From PALSA-968 sp964387075 (GTDB taxonomy: Bacteria > Bacteroidota > Bacteroidia > B-17B0 > Aurantibacillaceae), in NCBI GenBank assembly GCA_964387075.1, contig CAYLVB010000011.1:62001-126000 (forward strand): a DNA stretch of 64,000 nt, given 5' to 3'. Positions 1 through 9,239 of the stretch are shown here, in pieces. Numbering within the stretch: the first letter of the stretch is position 1; every line of letters starts with the position of its first letter. The notes under the pieces were generated by a model, which was not told where the DNA came from, did no database searches, and worked only from the letters and a program-made list of their open reading frames with translations. Made by a program: the position numbers and the translations under genes.

Positions 1-18
1 GGTCCTTCGGGCATGGGG

Positions 19-741
19 TCAGTTGTTTAATAGTTTTTTGAGTTGCAGGGCATTGGTGTAACCCGCTTCGTAATATGTGTTATTAAAGTATACGTTCAGT
101 TTCTTTGCACCGGGTGGAAACGCCTTGCAGAATCTTTTTAACTCTTTTTCAGAGTATGTAGATTTGAACAATTCCGGGCTTCCGTGTAAACGCAGGTAGA
201 AGAAGGGAGTAGAGTGGATAAACCAACTCTCAAGTCCCGGGTAATCCACATTGCAAAAGGTGATCTTAGCCTTTTTCAGTTCTTTTTGTACGTCGTCATT
301 CCACCAGGAAATGTGCCTGAACTCAACCACATGATGTGGTTTGTGTGGGATAGAATCAAGTACGCGTGCCATGTTCTCTTCATTGTAGTGAAAGGAGGGC
401 GGCATCTGGAAAAGGAAATAGGATAGTTTTTTACCCAATCCTTCTTCAAGAAGGTCCTGGAACTCTGAAATGACTTTTTTGCAGTCCTTTAACTTTTGTA
501 CGTGGGTAATGAAGCGACTAGCTTTTACCGAAAAAGTAAAATCTTTTGTAGTAACTTCTGCGTATCGTTTCAGGTCTTTCAATTTGGGTGTGCGATAGAA
601 AGTGGCGTTTAGCTCCACGGTATTGAATACCGTGCTGTAATAGTGCAGCCAATGTTTCGGCGAAAGCCCTTCCGGATAAAATTTCTTACGCCAGAAGGAA
701 TAGTAGTAGCCCGAGCAACCTATATTGTGTTTCATTCTCAT
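19..741 (-). CDS. DUF72 (YecE-like) protein
   Basis: A 240-residue protein of the DUF72 family, which has a TIM-barrel-like fold and no settled biochemical role. Seen in the sequence: the N-terminal GCSGYYYSFWRKKFYPEGL block, the central FLFQMPPSFHYN and VEFRHISWW segments, and the late YLRLHGSPELFKSTYS and VYFNNTYYEAGYTNA segments, which follow the family's order. The length is normal for the family. The ATG at 739-741 overlaps the stop of the upstream Nudix gene by four bases, so the two are probably co-translated. A second ATG two codons later is an alternative start. The family call is firm and the function is unknown. Confidence 0.9.
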   Translation of the reverse strand: MRMKHNIGCSGYYYSFWRKKFYPEGLSPKHWLHYYSTVFNTVELNATFYRTPKLKDLKRYAEVTTKDFTFSVKASRFITHVQKLKDCKKVISEFQDLLEEGLGKKLSYFLFQMPPSFHYNEENMARVLDSIPHKPHHVVEFRHISWWNDDVQKELKKAKITFCNVDYPGLESWFIHSTPFFYLRLHGSPELFKSTYSEKELKRFCKAFPPGAKKLNVYFNNTYYEAGYTNALQLKKLLNN

Positions 742-1298
742 TTCAATATTTTGTGTACCAGCAGGTGCATGCCGGCTATATAGGTTTTTGCGTCTTTGAA
801 GTGACCTCCCTTGATGTTCTCCACAAATTCCGGGATACTCATTTCAACTACTTCAATGTGTTCGTGTTCGTTCTTAAGTCCGCCGCCTTCCGATACTTTG
901 TCCGCATCGCTTACCCGCGCGTAGTAAATGATGAACCGTTCTGAACTGTATCCCGGTGTAACAAAGCAGGAAACAAGTTTTTGGAGGTTCTCTTTTTTTA
1001 TTTTGTATCCGGTCTCTTCCAGCGTTTCCCTTATCGCGGTATCTGCGGGTTCTTCATCTTTATCGATCCTTCCGGCCGCGATCTCCAGGATCCATTCTTC
1101 GGTTTTGGCAGCGATGGCGTAACGAAACTGGCGGGTCAGAATGATCTTGTTTGAATTTATATCTACCAGCAGCACAGCCACCGCGTCCTCGCGGTTCAGC
1201 CGCTGCTTCATGAATTTTTGGCCGTGCGACTCTATTTCGCCCTCTTCAATGCTGCGTTTTCCGTCAAAAACCTTTTTTTCGTGTAAGATCCTGGCCAT
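738..1298 (-). CDS. Nudix hydrolase, ADP-ribose pyrophosphatase-like
   Basis: A 186-residue Nudix hydrolase. The Nudix box is complete at residues 76-98 (G76, E82, R90-E91, E94-E95, G97), so the metal site should be intact. The N-terminal half, with a strand-rich region and the EEWILEIAAG segment just before the box, is typical of the ADP-ribose/nucleoside-diphosphate-sugar branch (NudF-like), which hydrolyses ADP-ribose to AMP and ribose 5-phosphate. The substrate is inferred from family resemblance only. Its stop overlaps the start of the DUF72 gene (ATGA), which makes a two-gene operon. The protein is cytoplasmic, with no signal peptide. Confidence 0.88.
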   Translation of the reverse strand: MARILHEKKVFDGKRSIEEGEIESHGQKFMKQRLNREDAVAVLLVDINSNKIILTRQFRYAIAAKTEEWILEIAAGRIDKDEEPADTAIRETLEETGYKIKKENLQKLVSCFVTPGYSSERFIIYYARVSDADKVSEGGGLKNEHEHIEVVEMSIPEFVENIKGGHFKDAKTYIAGMHLLVHKILK

Positions 1299-1394
1299 GC
1301 TCCTTCAATAACTAAATTTAAGCGAAGAAGAGACGGTTTAGGTCTTTTATCGATTATAACCCGAAGAGAATAGGTGGACGCGGTAAAAATTCAA

Positions 1395-2948
1395 TTATTG
1401 CCCCTGTAAACGCATTAGCTGTTTGTTTATATACCTCTCACTGGTAAGCAGGCTGCGCTGGATGCGCCGGGCATAGGTGATGGAATCGATGATCTCTTTT
1501 TGTTTTTCCTCGATCAGGTGTTTCTGGCGACTGATCTCGATGTTAGACCTTTTCTTTTGCAGGAAACTGCGATAGGCGAAAATTGCAAAGCCGAGTACCA
1601 ATAGCCCGAAGCCGGAGATAGCGAGCAGGATGATCTGTTGCTTTCTGACGTCGGCTGCAGCCAAAGCGTCCTTCTTTTCCTGTTCCAGTTTGGCGGCCGC
1701 TTCTTTCTTTTCAAAAGCGTAATTCATCTCCAACCGGGTTTGTTTTTTGGTATTCTCTTCGTTGAAGATACTGTCGCGGTACGCAAGAAAAAGCTTGTAC
1801 TGTTCAAGCGCTTCCTTGTAATTACCCATTTGCGCGCTTACTTCGTAAAGGTTCTCGTAGGTCTCTCTCAGATCCTCTACACTCTTTGTTTCTTTGCTTA
1901 GGGCAAGACTTTTATCGAGGCATTGTTTCGCTTTTTTAAGATCTTTTAGATCCGCATACATGCGACCCATGTTGTTATACGAGGTAAGCATTCCCTGCCT
2001 GTCGTCCATCTCAATGAATAGTTTAAGACCCGATTCGTAATTAGACAATGCCTGCTTGTACTTCTTTTGCAGATCATAAATAAGGGCTATCTCTCCATAC
2101 GAGCTGGCCGCGCCGAAAAGATGACCTATCCGCAGATCTATCTCGAGCGACTTTTCAAAGAGCGCTAAGGCTTTGGCGGTATCTTGCTTACGCATATAAA
2201 GTGGGCCCATGTTCAGGTACAGGTCGGCCAATACAAACTCGTTCCTCATCTCTAAAGCTATCTTTTCAGACTTGGTAAAATGCTCCAGGGCTGTTTCATT
2301 CTGACCCATTTCTTTATAAATGAGCCCAAGGTTCATGTGATTACCGGCCTTTCCCATTGGATTGTTCAATTCTTCGTTAAGTTTTAGGGACCTCAGATTG
2401 TATTTGATCGCTTGTGTATAATCTCCTTTGCGGAAATAAACGGTGGCCATGTTATTATTGATCCAGGAAAGCGCTGTTTTATTCCCCATTGGTTCCATAA
2501 TGGCAAGGGCTTCGTTGTAGTATTTGAGAGCGTTATCGTAATGACCGATATTGTATTCGGCAAGCCCCAGTATGTTCAGCGCTCTGCTGCGGTTATTGTC
2601 GTCGCCACATTTTTTACAAAGTACAAGGGCAAGCCCCGCGTGTTTGGCCGCGCCTTCAAAGTCGCCGAGGAAATTGAAGGTTCGACCCACGATCATTTCG
2701 GCGTAGCACTGGCCTTTCACAAAATTTAATTTCTGCGCCAGTGCCAGCGCTTCCAGGGCCATTTTTTGGGAACCTTCAGGATCGGGCTGCGCGGTGGAAT
2801 AGGCGAGTGTATTGAGGAGGTTTACTTTTTGGGTGTCTTCTTTTGCTGTTTTAATGAGTTGGCGCAGGGAATCGCCCGGACTTTGTTGAGCAGCGAGTGT
2901 GGTTGACAAAGCAAAGAGAAAAATAAGCAGGTATCGCTGGCAGATCAT
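1395..2948 (-). CDS. TPR-repeat membrane sensor-like protein without an output domain
   Basis: A 517-residue protein with a signal peptide (about residues 1-19), tandem tetratricopeptide repeats from about 60 to 390, a charged coiled coil at about 395-435, one transmembrane helix around 440-462, then a cytoplasmic coiled coil ending in SITYARRIQRSLL and about 16 more residues. That final motif is the linker that precedes a SpoIIE/PP2C phosphatase or kinase domain in many Bacteroidota sensors, but here the reading frame stops right after it. Only 96 bases separate the stop from the next gene, so no hidden phosphatase domain lies downstream. The repeats probably bind a periplasmic partner and the tail a cytoplasmic one. 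The gene starts one base after the stop of the small STAS-like gene. Confidence 0.8.
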   Translation of the reverse strand: MICQRYLLIFLFALSTTLAAQQSPGDSLRQLIKTAKEDTQKVNLLNTLAYSTAQPDPEGSQKMALEALALAQKLNFVKGQCYAEMIVGRTFNFLGDFEGAAKHAGLALVLCKKCGDDNNRSRALNILGLAEYNIGHYDNALKYYNEALAIMEPMGNKTALSWINNNMATVYFRKGDYTQAIKYNLRSLKLNEELNNPMGKAGNHMNLGLIYKEMGQNETALEHFTKSEKIALEMRNEFVLADLYLNMGPLYMRKQDTAKALALFEKSLEIDLRIGHLFGAASSYGEIALIYDLQKKYKQALSNYESGLKLFIEMDDRQGMLTSYNNMGRMYADLKDLKKAKQCLDKSLALSKETKSVEDLRETYENLYEVSAQMGNYKEALEQYKLFLAYRDSIFNEENTKKQTRLEMNYAFEKKEAAAKLEQEKKDALAAADVRKQQIILLAISGFGLLVLGFAIFAYRSFLQKKRSNIEISRQKHLIEEKQKEIIDSITYARRIQRSLLTSERYINKQLMRLQGQ

Positions 2949-2949
2949 A

Positions 2950-3345
2950 TTATAGGTATTGACCGATCCATTCGCGGGCGTCCTGTTCGTTGCTGAACAT
3001 TTTAGTTGGATAGGGCGGTTTCTTTAAAGTGATGAACACATTGGCTATCAAGCGTGATATTTGCGAATTGGTGATGAGTGCAAGAGCCCGAATGATGCGT
3101 GGCGTCTCTTCTCCGGCAAAATCACGCGCTTCATCTGTGGGGAAAGCCGCCTCCGTAACATTGCTCAGCCAGCAGATCTTCTTGTCGCCCACATTCTCTT
3201 TAATGAAATTGAAAGTCAGCGTAAGCGCGTCCTTCGTGATAGAACAATTGGGTTTTGTGACCGAACAAAAAAGTCCGCTCTCTTCAAACCACATCCTAGA
3301 GAGTTGGGTTTCGAAAGTTTTCGTGGCTTTTTGGGAGAGTTGCAT
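2950..3345 (-). CDS. small STAS/SpoIIAA-like protein
   Basis: A 131-residue cytoplasmic protein with no signal peptide. The alternating strand/helix pattern and the C-terminal PTKMFSNEQDAREWI segment resemble the small Bacteroidota proteins grouped as STAS/SEC14-like. No catalytic motif is visible. It lies one base upstream of the TPR sensor-like gene and is surely co-transcribed with it. Since STAS proteins are classical partners of SpoIIE-type phosphatase sensors, a link to the TPR protein's phosphatase-type linker is tempting, but that is inference. The family assignment rests on general resemblance. Confidence 0.6.
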   Translation of the reverse strand: MQLSQKATKTFETQLSRMWFEESGLFCSVTKPNCSITKDALTLTFNFIKENVGDKKICWLSNVTEAAFPTDEARDFAGEETPRIIRALALITNSQISRLIANVFITLKKPPYPTKMFSNEQDAREWIGQYL

Positions 3346-3412
3346 AATTCTGAGAGTTAAAAGTACTAAAATTTTTAGAAAAAGTATGAGGATGATGGTT
3401 CGTAAGCGTGAT

Positions 3413-4444
3413 TTATTTAAGATTTAATCGTTGCGGGATTGTTTTTTCGATATTGCCGTACTGATCGATCTTGCCGCTAAAAGATTCTATGTAATGTTCG
3501 CGTGTACCGGGTGTTTCCTTTCCCAGGCTATCACAGGTGTATTGGAACACTGAATCCCGTACAAAAAAGCTCAGATCTTTGTTTATACGGGCTATGGCGC
3601 TGCAGGAATAACCGCAATCGGCGCCGCAACCGCGCACCAGTAGTTGCTGGTGTGCCACTTTGCCTCCGAATGTATCGAAGATCTCAATTACGGGGATGTA
3701 ACCACCTGCGGCTGCATAAAGGTTTACGACAAGAAAAAAATTAGTAGTATCCTTATAGACCCCGTATACCCTACCACCACCGGCTCCATCAGAGAACAGG
3801 AGTGTGTCTGAAGGTTCATTCAAGATAGGAAGCAAGCCCGTATCCTTAGGATAATTGCTCAGGTCGTAGTAAAATGGCAGATCTATGAGCCGGGTTCGTC
3901 TTGCCAGTTTACGGATGGCGTCCGTTCTTCTTTGTTCAGGGTCTTCTGCGAAAATGCTTGTGAATTCTCGAAATACATAAAGCTCCTTGTAATTGTCTAC
4001 CGTAAAAAGTAAGATGATGCCTGCTATTGCAAATAACGCTGCTACCGCTTTTTGGGCGAGAAAGAACTTTTGTTCCATTTTAACTCCGTCCTGCGTAAAG
4101 TGCTTTTCCGGCGCAGCGGGGTCATAGTAAATGTCAAGTTGCTGGCCGGGCTCAAAGCGACAGACCATGGTACGGAACCGTAGGCGTGTTTGTATTTTTT
4201 CACCTTTGTTGGTACGGTACTCAACATCGTAGTACCAGGTTGTTTTGTTCTCGTTGGTTTTTGCTTTTTGTGCGGAAGTAATAGTGCCCGTGGTCGCTGT
4301 GTATGCGCCCCTATCTCTCTGCTCTCGTTTGTTCAGCCACCTGAAGAACAGAAAAATAGCGAGGCCAATGCCAAGAAGGCCAAGCCCCATACCAAAGGAA
4401 TCGTCGGAGCTGTGTTGGGAGAAGAGAAGTATGGTAGAACACAT
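3413..4444 (-). CDS. DUF3592 membrane protein
   Basis: A 343-residue protein. A hydrophobic helix near residues 17-36 is followed by a DUF3592 module (about 48-125) with TATTGTITSAQ, the YDVEYRTNKGEKIQT strand pair and PGQQLDIYYDPAAPEKH, and then a second membrane helix near 130-150. The remaining 190 residues form a soluble domain with several cysteines (RGCGADCGYSCSAI) that I do not recognise. DUF3592 proteins are membrane proteins of unknown role. The gene reads in the same direction as the T9SS cargo gene 21 bases downstream, so they may share a transcript. Confidence 0.75.
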   Translation of the reverse strand: MCSTILLFSQHSSDDSFGMGLGLLGIGLAIFLFFRWLNKREQRDRGAYTATTGTITSAQKAKTNENKTTWYYDVEYRTNKGEKIQTRLRFRTMVCRFEPGQQLDIYYDPAAPEKHFTQDGVKMEQKFFLAQKAVAALFAIAGIILLFTVDNYKELYVFREFTSIFAEDPEQRRTDAIRKLARRTRLIDLPFYYDLSNYPKDTGLLPILNEPSDTLLFSDGAGGGRVYGVYKDTTNFFLVVNLYAAAGGYIPVIEIFDTFGGKVAHQQLLVRGCGADCGYSCSAIARINKDLSFFVRDSVFQYTCDSLGKETPGTREHYIESFSGKIDQYGNIEKTIPQRLNLK

Positions 4445-4465
4445 AATTGGCTTACAACTTTTGTC

Positions 4466-5905
4466 CTATTGAGCCTTAATAATTTTTATACTCCTTTGAA
4501 GGGCGCCAAAATTTAATCTGCAGATATAAATTCCGGGCATATTTTCAGAGAGGTCTATAGTTGCTGAATTTGCGTGAGAGTTCGTCCTGTATATTACATT
4601 ACCTAAAAGAGTTGTTATTTCCATGGAGTCCCACGATTGAAGGGAAGTGACCGAAACGAACGACGTGGTTGGGTTTGGGAAAGTATAAACGCTAATCTGT
4701 TGATGTTGTTCCGGCAAACCTGTAGTTCCACTTCCCAGGTAGCAAAAACTGTCTAATGGCATGAAAAAAACGATCCCGTAGTTAGTGTTGTCGTAAGCGT
4801 CGTAGATCGCCCCGGTGGTAGTTGTGGAGTCGGGTGTGCACCAGTAGTTGCTATCCACCGAATTCGTATTGTTTTGGTTCAAATATTGAAGTCCGTAGTT
4901 GGTGTTATTGCAGATGCGGTTGCATGAGACGTTATTGCCATCACAATACAAGCGAATGCCGGTCCCGTTATACTCAATTATATTCTTTGTGATGGAACTG
5001 GTGTTCGGAATCCAAAAACTGGTATCCACGATGCCAATGTTATTATGACCAATTTGGGAGGTAGTAACATGGTTTCTTCCGCCATGCAGATATATCCCCA
5101 CTACATTAGAATCTATAATACTGTTACGTATGGTATCATTAAGTGCCCAAAAGTTCACACCGCACCAATTCTTTTTCAATACGCAATTGTTCGCGCGCGT
5201 GCCGTGCACAGCCCATATGCCATATGTATTATGTGTGAACTGGCTGTTAAGTACAGGTCCATTGATCCCTGATATGCCCACAAAATTAGAATCTGCGAAG
5301 CAGTTATTGACCAGGGATGCATTGCCAGGTCCTAATAGACCAGTTTGATTACTGATCACCTTACAGTTTGTATAGTTTCCATCGCCATACGTGCATTGCG
5401 TATTTTTCCTGAAATAGCAACTGTCGATATTTACATACAGGTAAGGGCAATAAAAGCCTTTATTATTGTAGATGATGGACGAATTATTTACATCAAGCGT
5501 ATATGAAAAATTGATGTTATCGGTATTGACAGCAGTTTGCGCGTACCTGAAATTACAAAAGTTAAAAACAGGCTGCAGGGTTCCTCCATTAAGATAGATG
5601 CCAACGTACTTACCTGCGGCAGGAGAAGACGAATTGCTGGTAAAAGTAATTGAGTCGACGCTTGTTCCCGAAGCAACGATCCGGGCCTGGCGAACTTCGA
5701 GCATTACCAGTGAATCGAATTTAACAGTCACGCCGGCTTGTATAGTGAGCGTAACACCCGGGAAAACCACTACTGTATCGGTAAGTATATATGGACTATT
5801 GGCTTTGGTCCAGGTGGTGTTCGAAAAAACACCTCCGCTTACAAAGGTTTGCGCTAAACAAAAAGGGGCGAAAAAGATCAAAAGGATAGCGCAAAGCTCT
5901 TTCAT
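4466..5905 (-). CDS. secreted parallel beta-helix protein with T9SS type A sorting domain
   Basis: A 479-residue exported protein with a signal peptide (about 1-18). From about residue 100 to 370 it is a series of short, Asn- and Gly-rich strand repeats (for example NSIIDSNVVGIYLHGG and NCVLKKNWCGVNFW) of the NosD/pectate-lyase right-handed beta-helix kind, often used for carbohydrate binding or cleavage. No catalytic residues are obvious. The last 75 residues (FPNPTTSFVSV, MEITTLLGNVIYRT, MPGIYICRL) are a type A T9SS C-terminal domain, so the product should cross the outer membrane by type IX secretion and be anchored at the surface or released. Confidence 0.88.
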   Translation of the reverse strand: MKELCAILLIFFAPFCLAQTFVSGGVFSNTTWTKANSPYILTDTVVVFPGVTLTIQAGVTVKFDSLVMLEVRQARIVASGTSVDSITFTSNSSSPAAGKYVGIYLNGGTLQPVFNFCNFRYAQTAVNTDNINFSYTLDVNNSSIIYNNKGFYCPYLYVNIDSCYFRKNTQCTYGDGNYTNCKVISNQTGLLGPGNASLVNNCFADSNFVGISGINGPVLNSQFTHNTYGIWAVHGTRANNCVLKKNWCGVNFWALNDTIRNSIIDSNVVGIYLHGGRNHVTTSQIGHNNIGIVDTSFWIPNTSSITKNIIEYNGTGIRLYCDGNNVSCNRICNNTNYGLQYLNQNNTNSVDSNYWCTPDSTTTTGAIYDAYDNTNYGIVFFMPLDSFCYLGSGTTGLPEQHQQISVYTFPNPTTSFVSVTSLQSWDSMEITTLLGNVIYRTNSHANSATIDLSENMPGIYICRLNFGALQRSIKIIKAQ

Positions 5906-5944
5906 GGATAGTGATTATATAGTAAATATATCAAAAGATCCTAT

Positions 5945-5978
5945 AAAAAAGAAACCGCGGGGTTTAACCCGCGGTTTC
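5945..5978 (-). terminator. intrinsic terminator of rpsA
   Basis: An 11-bp perfect stem (arms 5951-5961 and 5968-5978, GC-rich core, 6-nt loop) is followed on the minus strand by a run of six T (5945-5950). It lies 85 bases after the rpsA stop and ahead of the beta-helix gene, so it should end the rpsA transcript. Confidence 0.9.
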
Positions 5979-6062
5979 CACTCAAAAAACTAAAAACCAA
6001 TGAAGGTGTTTTAGCTTGACCTTTAGGGAACCACCCCCAAAGGGTTTTGTTAAACGAACGGC

Positions 6063-7871
6063 TTATTTCTTGCCGTCCATTTTATCTTTTAAGTCAGAAA
6101 GTGCAGAAATATCACCTAAAGTGGTTTTCTCCTGTGTGTCTTTCATCTTCTTAACAGCTTTTTGGGTCTCGTTTTGCTCGGCAGCTCGCGAAGATTTATT
6201 GTCAGAAGTCCTTTCATTCGGGAACTTGCTTCCTTCTTCGTGGGTGCGCGCGTGAGATACCAGGATGCGTTTAGAATCTTTGCTGAACTCCAGTACTTTG
6301 AAATCCAACACTTCTTCTAAAGCAGCTTGTTTCTTGTCAGCTTTCACCAAATGTTTAATTGGACAGAAACCTTCTACACCGTAAGGCAGACCGATAACGG
6401 CACCTTTGTCGTTGATAGAGGTAACAGTTCCGCGGTGTACGCTATCCACAGTAAATACTGTTTCAAACACATCCCATGGGTTTTCTTCCAATTGTTTGTG
6501 GCCTAAAGAAAGGCGACGGTTCTCGGCGTCGATCTCTAATACCACAACTTCCATTTTATCACCGATCTTGCAGAACTCGCTTGGGTGCTTGATCTTCTTG
6601 CTCCAGGAGAGGTCAGAGATATGCACTAAACCGTCAACACCTTCTTCCAGTTCAACGAATACGCCGAAGTTGGTGAAGTTGCGGATGGTTCCGCTGTGTT
6701 TGGATTCTTTTGGATATTTGGTAGTGATAAATGACCATGGATCAGGAGAAAGTTGTTTGATACCTAAGCTCATTTTGCGCTCGGTACGGTCTAAAGTTAA
6801 AACCACAGCTTCCACTTCATCGCCCACTTTTACGAAATCCTGTGCGCTGCGCAGGTGCTGGCTCCAGCTCATCTCACTTACGTGGATCAAACCTTCAACA
6901 CCGGGAGCAACTTCAACAAATGCTCCGTAATCAGCCATTACAACCACTTTACCTTTTACTTTGTCACCAACCTTCAGGTTCGTGTCAAGTCCATCCCATG
7001 GATGCGGTGTAAGTTGTTTCAGACCGAGAGCGATACGTTTCTTGTCATCATCGAAATCGAGGATAACCACGTTGATCTTCTGATCCAGTTTAACGATCTC
7101 TTCAGGATGAGAGATACGGCCCCAGCTAAGGTCAGTGATGTGGATAAGACCATCAACACCGCCCAGGTCAATGAACACACCGTAAGAAGTGATGTTCTTA
7201 ACGGTACCTTCAAGTACTTGTCCTTTTTCCAGTTTGCCGATGATCTCTTTTTTCTGAGCTTCGATCTCAGCTTCGATAAGCGCTTTATGTGATACAACCA
7301 CGTTCTTGAACTCGTTGTTGATCTTTACAACTTTAAACTCCATCGTTTTTGCAACATAAATGTCGTAATCACGGATAGGTTTAACGTCAATTTGCGAACC
7401 GGGTAAGAATGCTTCGATACCAAATACGTCAACAATAAGACCGCCTTTGGTACGGCATTTAACATAACCTTTGATGATCTCATCAGTTTCCAAAGCTTTG
7501 CAGATGCGATCCCATGAAGAGGCCGCGCGTGCACGTTTGTGAGAGAGGATCAACTGTCCGCCCGCGTCTTCCTGTTGTTCAATGAACACGGGAATTTTGT
7601 CGCCGGCTTTCAGGTCGGGGTTATATTTGAATTCGTTGCGGGGAATCACTCCGTCTGATTTGTAACCGATGTTAACCACAACCTCGCGGGCGTTAACAGC
7701 AACTACAGTTCCTTCTAACACTTCCAGGTTATGGACGGTCTTCAGGGTTTTTTCGTACAGGTCCTCTAATTTCTTACGGTCATCCGCAGAATAGTTGTCC
7801 TGTTTTTTTCCGATCATGCTCCAGTCAAAATCTGCTGGCGCTACTACTTCTTGTTGTTCAATTTGTGACAT
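6063..7871 (-). CDS. rpsA: 30S ribosomal protein S1
   Basis: A 602-residue S1 protein with six OB-fold S1 domains at roughly 50-117, 132-197, 218-287, 303-372, 390-460 and 476-542. Repeats 3-5 carry the classic GVFIDLGGVDGLIHITDLSW-type consensus, while the first two are more divergent, as expected for the ribosome-binding domains. The C-terminal 55 residues are charged and low-complexity. S1 binds mRNA on the 30S subunit and helps unfold it for initiation, which matters in Bacteroidota, where leaders mostly lack Shine-Dalgarno sequences. It is a monocistronic gene with its own -7 box and a strong terminator. ATG start just after a leader of about 85 nt. Confidence 0.98.
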   Translation of the reverse strand: MSQIEQQEVVAPADFDWSMIGKKQDNYSADDRKKLEDLYEKTLKTVHNLEVLEGTVVAVNAREVVVNIGYKSDGVIPRNEFKYNPDLKAGDKIPVFIEQQEDAGGQLILSHKRARAASSWDRICKALETDEIIKGYVKCRTKGGLIVDVFGIEAFLPGSQIDVKPIRDYDIYVAKTMEFKVVKINNEFKNVVVSHKALIEAEIEAQKKEIIGKLEKGQVLEGTVKNITSYGVFIDLGGVDGLIHITDLSWGRISHPEEIVKLDQKINVVILDFDDDKKRIALGLKQLTPHPWDGLDTNLKVGDKVKGKVVVMADYGAFVEVAPGVEGLIHVSEMSWSQHLRSAQDFVKVGDEVEAVVLTLDRTERKMSLGIKQLSPDPWSFITTKYPKESKHSGTIRNFTNFGVFVELEEGVDGLVHISDLSWSKKIKHPSEFCKIGDKMEVVVLEIDAENRRLSLGHKQLEENPWDVFETVFTVDSVHRGTVTSINDKGAVIGLPYGVEGFCPIKHLVKADKKQAALEEVLDFKVLEFSKDSKRILVSHARTHEEGSKFPNERTSDNKSSRAAEQNETQKAVKKMKDTQEKTTLGDISALSDLKDKMDGKK

Positions 7872-7970
7872 TATCTTTCACATTGTATCCGGGCGGTGCA
7901 GGGCTGCTCGGAGAGGTTAATACTTTTGAATTCTTCCCTGTTCTCCCTGAAAAACGGGGGTACAAATATA
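7872..7970 (-). promoter_or_regulatory. rpsA promoter -7 box and leader
   Basis: On the minus strand, TATATTTG (7963-7970) matches the Bacteroidota -7 consensus TANNTTTG. I do not see a good TTG at the expected -33 distance. Transcription would start near 7956 and leave a leader of about 85 nt containing G- and C-rich patches able to form a hairpin. S1 genes are often autoregulated through their leaders, but whether that applies here is inference. The rest of the gap to 8241 contains nothing else I can support. Confidence 0.5.
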
Positions 7971-8241
7971 CCAATAAGCGACGTTTTTGTCTGGAAATAT
8001 TTTGTAAGTAACTGACTGTCAACTAACAAAATTAAGCACAGTCCCGATGTACCGAAACGGCCATGCAAGTGTTTTTCGCTGAATATCAGCTAATTAACAG
8101 GATATAAAAAAGGTTCTTAACAATTGGGGAAGCCTGGGTTTTGGAAATCTGCAAATGGGATCCTGATACATTTTCTGAGGTATATATAACGCATTCCCAT
8201 CCCGGTTCGCTGAACTTTGTTATACATCAAAAAATATAATT

Positions 8242-8457
8242 ATGAGAGTGTTTGGAATTGTGCTGGTGGTGTTGGGAATCCTGATGATGGTCTACACCGG
8301 GTTTAATTATGTGACCGAAAAAAATGTGGTTGACATTGGACCTTTGGAAATTAACAAGGAACAGAATCATCCTGTTAGTTGGTCGCCCATTGTTGGCGGA
8401 GTTTTACTGATCGCGGGGATAGCGGTTGTCTTGAGCAACAAGAAGAAGGCGTTTTAA
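8242..8457 (+). CDS. small two-helix membrane protein
   Basis: A 71-residue protein made of two transmembrane helices (about residues 3-20 and 48-65) joined by a polar loop with VVDIGPLEINKEQ. It ends in a basic NKKKAF tail. Similar short proteins are common in Bacteroidota and have no assigned function. A GAACTTTG box lies 22 bases before the ATG, but I see no clear -33 element. Its stop codon overlaps the mazG stop codon on the other strand. Confidence 0.7.
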   Translation: MRVFGIVLVVLGILMMVYTGFNYVTEKNVVDIGPLEINKEQNHPVSWSPIVGGVLLIAGIAVVLSNKKKAF

Positions 8458-9239
8458 AGCCCCTTCTTCTTCGCTTCGTTCCAGAAAACATCCATCTCGT
8501 CCAGTTTGCAGTCGGATAAGGCTTTACCCTGGCCGGTGATCTTCTCTTCCATGTAATTGAAGCGACGGAGGAATTTCTGGTTTGTTTTTTCTAAGGCGTT
8601 CTCGGGGTTTACACCAATGAATCTTCCGTAGTTTATTAGAGCGAACATCAGGTCGCCGAACTCATCTTCGATCTTTTCGATCGCTTGTTTGTTCTTTACT
8701 TCGTCGTGCAGTTCGTTCATCTCTTCCTGCACTTTTCCCCAAACTTCTTCGGGCTTTTCCCAATCAAAGCCGGCTCCCCGCGCTTTTTCCTGCATGCGCT
8801 GGGCCTTTACTAAAGCGGGCAAACCTTTGGGAACTCCGCCAAGTACAGTTTTCTTTTTATCACCTTTTTCTTTGAGCTTGATCTTTTCCCAGTTCTGTTT
8901 CACTTCCTCTTCATTCTCCACTTTCACATCGCCATAAATGTGCGGGTGACGCTCGATCAATTTATCGCAAACCGAGTTGATCACTTCGGTGATGTCAAAA
9001 TCCTTTGTCTCTGAAGCAATGCGCGCGTAAAAAACAATGTGCAGCAATACATCGCCCAGTTCTTTTTTCAACTCGTTCATGTCCTTGGCAATGATCGCGT
9101 CGCCGAGCTCATAAACTTCTTCAATAGTGAGATGCCTCAGGCTTTCTAAGGTTTGTTTCTTATCCCAGGGACATTGCTCACGCAATTCGTCCATGATCTT
9201 TAAAAGTCGGCTGAAGGCTGTTTCTTGAGGTGTTTTCAT
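8454..9239 (-). CDS. mazG: nucleoside triphosphate pyrophosphohydrolase MazG
   Basis: A 261-residue protein with two MazG domains in tandem, the long enterobacterial-type arrangement. Domain 1 has the metal-binding EEVYELGDAI (E40, E41, E44) and KKELGDVLLH (E60, D63) motifs. Domain 2 has EEMNELHDEV and DEFGDLMFALINYGRF. The enzyme hydrolyses NTPs and dNTPs to monophosphates plus pyrophosphate, removing damaged nucleotides and influencing ppGpp-linked stress responses. I chose the ATG at 9237-9239 because it overlaps the upstream stop (ATGA) and begins the conserved protein. The 27 codons upstream of it are open but do not resemble MazG. Confidence 0.95.
   Translation of the reverse strand: MKTPQETAFSRLLKIMDELREQCPWDKKQTLESLRHLTIEEVYELGDAIIAKDMNELKKELGDVLLHIVFYARIASETKDFDITEVINSVCDKLIERHPHIYGDVKVENEEEVKQNWEKIKLKEKGDKKKTVLGGVPKGLPALVKAQRMQEKARGAGFDWEKPEEVWGKVQEEMNELHDEVKNKQAIEKIEDEFGDLMFALINYGRFIGVNPENALEKTNQKFLRRFNYMEEKITGQGKALSDCKLDEMDVFWNEAKKKGL

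Noticed and set aside
6406..6930. 174-codon open frame on the plus strand inside rpsA
   Set aside because: Antisense shadow of S1 repeats, Ser/Thr-rich with no domain.
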